The position numbers and the translations under genes are program-made. From positions 1 to 5,030 of the forward strand of contig JAEUJR010000617.1 of the NCBI GenBank assembly GCA_016793585.1: a stretch of 5,030 bases of DNA, read 5' to 3'. Positions 1-5,030 of the stretch are shown piece by piece. The DNA is from Archangium sp. GTDB taxonomy: Bacteria; Myxococcota; Myxococcia; Myxococcales; Myxococcaceae. The notes below the pieces were generated by a model that saw only the letters and a list, made by a program, of their open reading frames with translations, was not told where the DNA came from and made no database searches. The number at the start of each line of letters is the position of its first letter. Position 1 is the first letter of the stretch.

Positions 1-1
1 C

Positions 2-2722
2 GACGGCGTCGCCCAGGTGCGCATCATCGGCGGTGACGTGCGTGAGGTTCGCGTCGACGTCGAGCTCGACAAGGCGAAGGCCGCCGGCATCGCGCCCGCG
101 CAGATCGCCGAGCGCATCGGCATGGAGAACCTCGACGTGCCGGCCGGGCGCCTCGACCTCGGCCCCACCGAGCTCAACGTGCGCTCGCTCGGCCAGTTCC
201 AGAACATCGACGAGGTGCGCGCGCTGCCGCTGGTGAAGAACCAGAACGGCACGCAGGTGCGGCTCGACGAGCTCGCGACGGTGACCGACGGCGTGGGCGA
301 CCGGCGCTCCATCGCGCGGCTCAACGGCAAAGAGGCCGTCGTCGTCGAGGTCATCAAGCAGCCCGGGTCGAACACCATCGAGGTCTCTCGGCTCGTGAAG
401 GCCCGAATGGAAGAGCTCACGCCCATCATCGGGCAGGGCTTCAAGCCGGCGCTCATCATCGACAACTCCACCGTCATCGAAGAGAACACCCACGAGGTCT
501 GGGTCGCCCTGCTCTTCGGCGGCCTCATGGCGATTCTCATCATCCTCATCTTCCTGCTCGACGTGCGCGGCACGATGATCAGCGCGCTCGCCTTGCCGAC
601 GTCGGTGATGGGCACGTTCTTCGTGATGTACGTGCTCGGCTACACGCTGAACCAGATGACGCTGATCAGCCTGTCGCTGGCCATCGGTCTGCTCATCGAC
701 GACGCCGTCGTGGTGCGCGAAGCCATCACGCACCGCCTCGAGCAGGGCGAGACCCCGATGGACGCGGCGGCCAACGGCACCCGTGACGTGTACCTCGCGG
801 TGCTCGCGACGACGTTGTCGCTGGTCGCGGTGTTCGTGCCCGTCGCGTTCATGCCGGGCATCGTCGGCCAGTTCTTCAAGCAGTTCGGCGTCACCATGTC
901 GGTGGCCGTCGTCATCTCGCTCTTCATCTCGTTCACCCTCGACCCGATGTTGTCGGCGCGCTTCTCGAAGCAGCGCGTGCTGGGCGCGCAGCACCGCGAG
1001 AACCCCATCGCCGGCATGCTGCGCCGCACCTTCGAGTGGCAGGAGTCGCTCTACGCCAGCGCGCTCAAGTGGAGCATCGCGCACCGCTGGCTCACCGCCG
1101 TGCTCATCGTGCTGGTGGTCGGCGGCTCGGTCGGCGCCACCGTCGCGGGCGGGCTCGGCCTCGACTTCGTCACGCCCGAAGACCGCAGCCAGTTCATGGT
1201 CGACTTGAAGCTGCCCGAGGGCTCGAGCCTCGTCGAGACCGCCTCACGGGCGAAGCAGGCCGAAGAGGTCATCTCGAGCTTCCCCGACGTGAAGGAGATG
1301 TACACGGTCATCGGCACCTCGTCGGACGGCGCCGGCCAGGACGCGAACCGCGCCCGCATTCGCGTGCTCATCAAGGGGCGCACCGACCGCCAGCTGACGC
1401 TCAAGGCCATTCAAGAAGAGACGCGCTCGAAGCTCGTGTCGACGCTCGCGGCGGGCACCGAGATCGGCCTGCTCGACCCGCCCGTCATCGAGGGCCTCGG
1501 CGACTTCTTCCCCATCATGTTGTCGGTGATGGGCAACGACTACGCGCAGATCAACGCCGAGGCGAACCGCATCGCGGGCATCTTGAAGGAGCTCAAGGGC
1601 GCCAACGGCAAGCCGCTCGCCAACGACGTGCGCGTGGCCTCGAACCCGCCGCGCCCCGAGCTGGCGGTGGCCATCGACCGCAGCCGCGCCAACGACACCG
1701 GCCTCACCAGCGCGATGCTCGGCATGCAGATGCGCCTGGCGATGAACGGGCAGCTCGCGGGCAAGCTGCGGCAAGACGGCGTCGAGACCGACATCATGGT
1801 GCGGCTGAGCGAGAAGGACCGCGCGACGCCCGAGGCGCTCAAGACGATGGACGTGTTCACGCCCACGGGCCTGCGGCCCATCTCCGACGTGGCGACGCTC
1901 TCGATGCGCGACACGCCCAGCATCATCGAGCGCTTCAACCGTGAACGCCGCGTGATGGTGCAGGCCGCGTCGGTCGGTGAAGGTGGCGCGCTCGGCGACC
2001 TCGCGACCGCGCTCAAGGCCCGCCTCGCCAAGGAGCCGCCGCCGCCGGGCGTCACGCTCTACTACGACGGGCAGATCAAGAACCTCGACGAGCAGAACGA
2101 GGCGTTCGGGCTCGTCTTCATCCTCGCGGCGATCTTCGTCTACATGGTGCTCGCCTCGCAGTTCGAGTCGTTCAAGCACCCGTTCACCATTCTCATGTCG
2201 GTGCCGCTCGCCTTCATCGGAGCGTTCCTGGCGCTCCTCGCGACCGGCTTCAGCCTCAACATGGGCGCGGCCATCGGCATCGTGCTCTTGATGGGCCTGG
2301 TGACGAAGAACGCGATTCTGCTCGTCGACCAGGCGCTGCAGAACCTCCGCGCCGGCGACGACCTCGACACCGCGCTCATCAAGGCCGGCCCGCGCCGCCT
2401 GCGCCCGATTCTGATGACGTCGGCGGCCATGGCCATCGGCATGGTGCCCACCGCCATCGGCCGCGGGCAGGGCTTCGAGTTCCGCGCGCCCATGGCCATC
2501 GGCGTCATCGGCGGCGTCATCACCTCGACGTTCCTCACGCTCTTCGTGGTGCCCCTGGTGTTCGCGGTGTTCGAGAAGCTGACGCCGCCGAGCATGCGCA
2601 TCAAGAAGTCGGCCGCCGACGAACTGGCGCCGAAGGCCGACGAGACGACGCGCATCGTGCCGACGCCCGGCATGGCCGCGAAACAGGACGAGGTTCACGG
2701 CGCGGCCCCGCGGCCCGTCTGA
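2..2722 (+). CDS. RND-family (HAE1/AcrB-like) inner-membrane efflux pump, 5' end missing
   Basis: This is the proton-driven inner-membrane component of a tripartite drug or solute exporter. The reading frame is open from the window edge (906 residues seen), and the first GTG (17) is internal: the opening [10 protein letters not shown] segment matches the periplasmic porter region near AcrB residue 170, so TM1 and about 170 residues are missing. Visible residues 1-165 are periplasmic; TM2-TM6 lie near 166-187, 192-213, 220-241, 263-284 and 291-317, TM7 near 363-382, a second periplasmic domain spans 383-698, and TM8-TM12 lie near 699-860. TM4 carries the Asp-Asp pair (233-234) and TM10 the Lys (769) of the AcrB proton relay; an Arg (801) sits before TM11 in RLRPILMTS. 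The Asp pair argues for the HAE class over heavy-metal exporters. A polar tail of about 46 residues ends the protein. The substrate cannot be told. Family call is very sure. Confidence 0.96.
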   Translation, partial: DGVAQVRIIGGDVREVRVDVELDKAKAAGIAPAQIAERIGMENLDVPAGRLDLGPTELNVRSLGQFQNIDEVRALPLVKNQNGTQVRLDELATVTDGVGDRRSIARLNGKEAVVVEVIKQPGSNTIEVSRLVKARMEELTPIIGQGFKPALIIDNSTVIEENTHEVWVALLFGGLMAILIILIFLLDVRGTMISALALPTSVMGTFFVMYVLGYTLNQMTLISLSLAIGLLIDDAVVVREAITHRLEQGETPMDAAANGTRDVYLAVLATTLSLVAVFVPVAFMPGIVGQFFKQFGVTMSVAVVISLFISFTLDPMLSARFSKQRVLGAQHRENPIAGMLRRTFEWQESLYASALKWSIAHRWLTAVLIVLVVGGSVGATVAGGLGLDFVTPEDRSQFMVDLKLPEGSSLVETASRAKQAEEVISSFPDVKEMYTVIGTSSDGAGQDANRARIRVLIKGRTDRQLTLKAIQEETRSKLVSTLAAGTEIGLLDPPVIEGLGDFFPIMLSVMGNDYAQINAEANRIAGILKELKGANGKPLANDVRVASNPPRPELAVAIDRSRANDTGLTSAMLGMQMRLAMNGQLAGKLRQDGVETDIMVRLSEKDRATPEALKTMDVFTPTGLRPISDVATLSMRDTPSIIERFNRERRVMVQAASVGEGGALGDLATALKARLAKEPPPPGVTLYYDGQIKNLDEQNEAFGLVFILAAIFVYMVLASQFESFKHPFTILMSVPLAFIGAFLALLATGFSLNMGAAIGIVLLMGLVTKNAILLVDQALQNLRAGDDLDTALIKAGPRRLRPILMTSAAMAIGMVPTAIGRGQGFEFRAPMAIGVIGGVITSTFLTLFVVPLVFAVFEKLTPPSMRIKKSAADELAPKADETTRIVPTPGMAAKQDEVHGAAPRPV

Positions 2723-2725
2723 ATC

Positions 2726-2730
2726 GGAGA
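2726..2730 (+). promoter_or_regulatory. Ribosome binding site of the outer-membrane channel gene
   Basis: GGAGA lies four bases before the ATG at 2735, inside the 12-nt gap after the pump stop codon. It supports that ATG as the start and shows that the channel gene has its own initiation site within the same transcript. Confidence 0.75.
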
Positions 2731-2734
2731 CATC

Positions 2735-4228
2735 ATGAGAGCCCTCATCACCGCCGCGCTCACCTTCGCAGCGACGGCGCTTGGCCAGACGCAACCGTCG
2801 CTCACGCCCGCCGCCACGACGCCGACCTCGGGCGTGCAACAGACGCTCGCTACCGAGCAGGCCTTCATGGCCGAGCGTCGGCAGGTGACGCTGAAAGAAG
2901 CGCTCACCATCACCGAGAAGAAGAACCCCGACCTGCAGGCGGCCCGCACGGCCATCGCCATGGCTGCGGCGAGGACCCGGCAGGCCCTGGCCATCGCGTT
3001 GCCCGAGCTCTCGGTGAGCGCGAGCTACGTGCGCACGAGCGTGCAGCAGGAGTTCAAGGCGAAGGACTCGGCCAAGGCGCAGGCCGAAGGCACCATCGGC
3101 CTCGTCACGTACATCGGCAACACGTTCGGCTTTCCGCTGACCGAGGCACAGCTCGCGCCGCTCAAGGCGCAGCAGCAGGCCGCCATCGACCAGGTGAACG
3201 ACATCGTCATCGTCGGCACCAACTCGGTGTACGGCAACCTGTTGTTGTCGCAGGTGCTCTTCTCTCCCAACTTCTTCCTGCTCCCTGCCGCGTGGGAAGG
3301 CGGCGAAGCGGCGAAGCTGGGCACGCTCGAAGCGCGGGAGCAGATTCTGCTCGCCGTCGCGCGCGTGTACCTGGGCCTCGAGGGCATCGGGCAGCTCGAG
3401 CAGGCGGCGAAAGAGGCCGAGCAGGTGGCGCTCAAGCGTGAACGCGACGCCAAGGCCCAGGCCAGCGTCGGCACCTCGACCGAGATCGCCGTGCTGCGCG
3501 CGCAGTCAGAGACGGCGCAGGCGCGCTCGCTCCTCTCGTCGCTCTCGGGTCAGCGCGTGGCGTTGACGGCCCTGCTCGAGGCGCTGGTGGGTGAGCCGGT
3601 ACGCCCGCTCGACGACACCCCGACGCGCTTCGACATCACCGCGGCGAAAGACGAAGAGGCTCCGTGGGAGCACTCGTACGCCATCAAGGCGCAGGTGGTG
3701 GGTGTGCGCGTTCAGGAGCGCATCTCGGGCGTCGACAAGCTCACCTGGCTGCCCACCGTCGTGGCGCAGGCGAAGGGCAGCTACAACTCGAACCGCGGCT
3801 TCGCCGGCACCAACTTCATCTTCGACGGCATCCTCGCGGCGGAGTGGAAGCTGTACGACCGCGGGCTGCGCTACGCGCAGATGCACGACAACGAGGCGAA
3901 GCTGATTCAGCAGCGCTCGCAGCTCGACGCGGCGCGCGCGAAGGCGAAGGCGAACTGGATTGGCGCGAAGACGAACCTCGACGCGGCGACCGTCGCGCTC
4001 CAGCAGGCCGAAGCGCAGGCCGTGCTGGCGACGCGGGCGCAGAAGCAGGTCGGCGCGGCGTACGAAGCGGGCCTCACGACCTCGCTCGAGGTGAGTGACG
4101 TCGACAACAAGCGCTTCCTCGCCGCGTCGTCGGCGGCGCAGGCGCGCGCGCAGCTCGAGATTCGCAAGGTCGAGCTGGCTGCGGCCGAAGGCCGGCTCGC
4201 TGCGATGCTGGGGCTCACCGAAGAGTGA
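2735..4228 (+). CDS. TolC-like outer membrane efflux protein (OEP family)
   Basis: This 497-residue protein should form the trimeric outer-membrane channel and periplasmic tunnel of the exporter. Residues 1-17 look like a signal peptide with an Ala-Leu-Gly cleavage site before Gln18. A Thr/Pro/Ala-rich stretch (18-47) precedes the first OEP repeat, which begins with VTLKEALTI and NPDL (51-67). The first repeat has an Ala-rich helix (66-90), a beta segment starting PELSVSASY (90-98), the returning strand GNLLLSQVLF (167-176) and a long helix (about 197-285). The second repeat has LPTVVAQAKGSY (339-350), AAEWKLYDRG (368-377) and a long Ala/Gln-rich coiled helix (378-493). About 65 residues separate the two strands of the first hairpin, more than in E. 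coli TolC. The start is set by the SD site and signal peptide. Lying 12 nt after the pump gene, it is almost certainly in its operon. No lipobox Cys is present, unlike OprM-type channels. Confidence 0.95.
   Translation: MRALITAALTFAATALGQTQPSLTPAATTPTSGVQQTLATEQAFMAERRQVTLKEALTITEKKNPDLQAARTAIAMAAARTRQALAIALPELSVSASYVRTSVQQEFKAKDSAKAQAEGTIGLVTYIGNTFGFPLTEAQLAPLKAQQQAAIDQVNDIVIVGTNSVYGNLLLSQVLFSPNFFLLPAAWEGGEAAKLGTLEAREQILLAVARVYLGLEGIGQLEQAAKEAEQVALKRERDAKAQASVGTSTEIAVLRAQSETAQARSLLSSLSGQRVALTALLEALVGEPVRPLDDTPTRFDITAAKDEEAPWEHSYAIKAQVVGVRVQERISGVDKLTWLPTVVAQAKGSYNSNRGFAGTNFIFDGILAAEWKLYDRGLRYAQMHDNEAKLIQQRSQLDAARAKAKANWIGAKTNLDAATVALQQAEAQAVLATRAQKQVGAAYEAGLTTSLEVSDVDNKRFLAASSAAQARAQLEIRKVELAAAEGRLAAMLGLTEE
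4225..4228 (+). promoter_or_regulatory. GTGA stop/start overlap (likely translational coupling)
   Basis: The GTG start of the small membrane protein gene shares bases with the TGA stop of the channel gene (4226-4228). The only upstream purine runs are GGGG at 4210-4213, 11 nt away, and AAGAG abutting the start. Both are poor SD sites, so ribosomes finishing the channel gene probably re-initiate here. Confidence 0.6.
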
Positions 4229-4620
4229 CACCCGCTCGCTGGGCGCTCGTCGCGGTCTGCGTGACGTGCCTGCTCGGCGGCCTCGTCGCCTGGCTGTTCG
4301 TCGTGAACCACGGCGTGGTCTGCATGGAGACGTCGGTCGCCGCCGCGCCGCTCGAGGGCACGTGGCGAAGCGAAGACGAGTTCAACCATGAGGTGATGGT
4401 GCTGCGCCCCGGCGGTGTGGTGCGCGCGCTGCAGCTGACCCAGGGCGTACTGGCCGAAGCGACCGATGTTCGTACGGCGGCGTGGTCGCTCGATGGTGGG
4501 GTGCTGGTGTTGGGCAACTCGGAGCCGTCGAGCTCGTGGCGTGTCGACGCGCGAAGGCTCGAGGTGGCTCCGCCAATGGGCCCGACCTTCCGCCGGGTTC
4601 GGTGCCTCGGAGCCGATTGA
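4225..4620 (+). CDS. Small single-pass membrane protein with periplasmic beta-rich domain, unknown function
   Basis: I do not recognise a family for this 131-residue protein. Residues 6-27 form one hydrophobic helix preceded by Arg5, predicting a signal anchor with the rest in the periplasm. The exported part begins near residue 43 with LEGTW, followed by alternating short hydrophobic strands and Gly turns (VMVLRPGGVV, AAWSLDGGVLVLGN). That pattern recalls small lipocalin-like beta-barrels, in which a Gly-x-Trp opens the first strand, but this is only a resemblance. Cys33 and Cys127 flank the domain and could form a disulphide; Cys12 and Cys15 lie within the helix and do not make a lipobox. 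The GTG start is chosen because it gives the helix and overlaps the upstream stop; a start at ATG 4324 would remove the helix. Tight linkage to the channel gene suggests an exporter accessory, which is inference. Confidence 0.72.
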   Translation: MTPARWALVAVCVTCLLGGLVAWLFVVNHGVVCMETSVAAAPLEGTWRSEDEFNHEVMVLRPGGVVRALQLTQGVLAEATDVRTAAWSLDGGVLVLGNSEPSSSWRVDARRLEVAPPMGPTFRRVRCLGAD

Positions 4621-4664
4621 GCCGACGATTTGTCCCATCGAATCAAGCGCGGCATACGCAGGGC

Positions 4665-5030
4665 ATGCGCTTCGTCTGGGTGGTCATCGCGATGATTGGC
4701 TGTGGGCGTGTCGAGCCCAATGTGCAGCTCGACGCGGGGTCTACGATGGACGCCGGATCCACGACGGACGCGGGCTCTACGACGGACGGCGGCTCCACGA
4801 CGGACGGCGGTTCCACGATGGACGCGGGCTCCACGACAGACGCGGGCTCCACCACTGACGCAGGGGCCACCACCGACGCCGGAGCCAGTGATGCCGGGCC
4901 GGCCGTCGGCGACGCCTGCTCCACCATGACTCAATGCGGAGGTGCGGCGCCCATCTGTCAGGACTTCGGAAACGGCGTGGTGCAGTACTGCGTCACGACC
5001 TGCACCGCGCCACCCGGAATGATCATCGAC
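4665..5030 (+). CDS. Repeat-bearing, Cys-rich lipoprotein, 3' end missing
   Basis: The frame is open to the window edge (122 residues seen). Residues 1-12 form a short, strongly hydrophobic signal with Arg2, followed by Cys13 in the context Met-Ile-Gly-Cys, a slightly loose lipobox; Gly14 follows the Cys. From residue 23 come eight six-residue repeats of the type DAGSTT, then two degraded copies (to about residue 78). This is probably a flexible spacer lifting the folded part off the membrane. A segment with Cys at 85, 91, 98, 109 and 113 follows and continues beyond the window. Short lipoproteins with Asp-Ala-Gly linkers and Cys-rich segments are common in Myxococcota; their functions are mostly unknown, and I assign none here. 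No in-frame start exists between 4620 and ATG 4665; the next ATG (4692) would lose the signal. AGGG ends one base before the start, too close for a normal SD. Confidence 0.8.
   Translation, partial: MRFVWVVIAMIGCGRVEPNVQLDAGSTMDAGSTTDAGSTTDGGSTTDGGSTMDAGSTTDAGSTTDAGATTDAGASDAGPAVGDACSTMTQCGGAAPICQDFGNGVVQYCVTTCTAPPGMIID
4731..4874 (+). repeat. Eight tandem 18-bp units encoding DAGSTT-type hexapeptides
   Basis: Eight uninterrupted 18-base units run in frame within the lipoprotein gene, close to the consensus GACGCGGGCTCCACGACG. Residue variants are Ala or Gly at position 2, Ser or Ala at position 4, and Thr or Met at position 6. Units 4 and 5 (4785-4820) share the Gly variant and differ at only two bases, suggesting a recent duplication. 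A 15-base partial unit (4875-4889) and a GATGCCGGG remnant (4890-4898) follow. Because the unit is a multiple of three, copy-number change keeps the frame. Confidence 0.93.

Noticed and set aside
59..70. Perfect 12-bp palindrome GTCGAGCTCGAC
   Set aside because: It encodes Val-Glu-Leu-Asp inside the pump gene; such palindromes arise easily from GC-rich codons, and no operator context exists.
1036..1944. 302-codon plus-strand frame inside the pump gene
   Set aside because: It is an Arg/Ala/His-rich shadow lying wholly inside the conserved pump frame.
2..2722. Heavy-metal (CzcA-type) RND exporter
   Set aside because: Metal exporters carry a single-Asp TM4 signature of the type D-x-x-x-x-x-E; this protein has the Asp-Asp pair of the HAE class.
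1244..2839. 531-codon minus-strand open frame opposite the pump gene
   Set aside because: Its product is dominated by Arg, His, Glu and Gly with no recognisable domain, as expected from reading a GC-rich gene backwards; the plus strand is a clear RND pump.
4600..4664. Rho-independent terminator after the small membrane gene
   Set aside because: Only very short inverted pairs and no following T run were found.
4466..4858. Plus-strand frame ending in Gly-Arg-Arg and Tyr-Asp-Gly repeats
   Set aside because: It is out of frame with both adjacent genes and only reads the tandem repeat in another phase.
4731..4874. CRISPR-like array
   Set aside because: The units are contiguous 18-mers with no spacers and are in frame with a lipoprotein.
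4643..4927. 94-codon minus-strand frame with Val-Val-Glu-Pro-Ala-Ser repeats
   Set aside because: The repeat arises from the complement of the DAGSTT units; there is no SD and no domain, and the plus frame has a signal peptide and spaced cysteines.
4215..4934. 239-codon minus-strand open frame over the small membrane gene and lipoprotein
   Set aside because: It spans two coherent plus-strand genes, and its Arg/Gly repeats are merely the complement of the 18-bp repeat.

Overview
The DNA is GC-rich (roughly two thirds G+C by eye) and nearly fully coding. All credible genes lie on the plus strand. It suggests a Gram-negative bacterium, because it encodes an RND pump, a TolC-type outer-membrane channel and a lipoprotein. 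A member of the Myxococcota is the best guess: the last gene is a short lipoprotein signal followed by Asp-Ala-Gly repeats and a Cys-rich segment, a layout common in that phylum. The phylum call is inference; the Gram-negative call is firm.

Positions 2-2722 hold the 3' part of an RND efflux pump gene. About 170 N-terminal residues lie upstream of the window. Positions 2735-4228 hold a complete TolC-family outer-membrane channel gene, 12 nt downstream and with a clear Shine-Dalgarno site. Positions 4225-4620 hold a 131-residue, single-pass membrane protein that overlaps the channel gene by four bases (GTGA). After a 44-nt gap, positions 4665-5030 hold the 5' part of a gene for a repeat-bearing lipoprotein that runs off the window.

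The first two genes encode the inner-membrane motor and the outer-membrane duct of a tripartite exporter. The third partner, the periplasmic adaptor, is not here and is expected just upstream. The overlapping small gene is probably translated by coupling from the channel gene, so it may be an accessory of the same exporter; its function is unknown. The lipoprotein gene may be read through from the operon or have its own promoter; no terminator is visible between them. No RNA genes, mobile elements, CRISPR arrays or attachment sites were seen. No gap between genes exceeds 44 nt.
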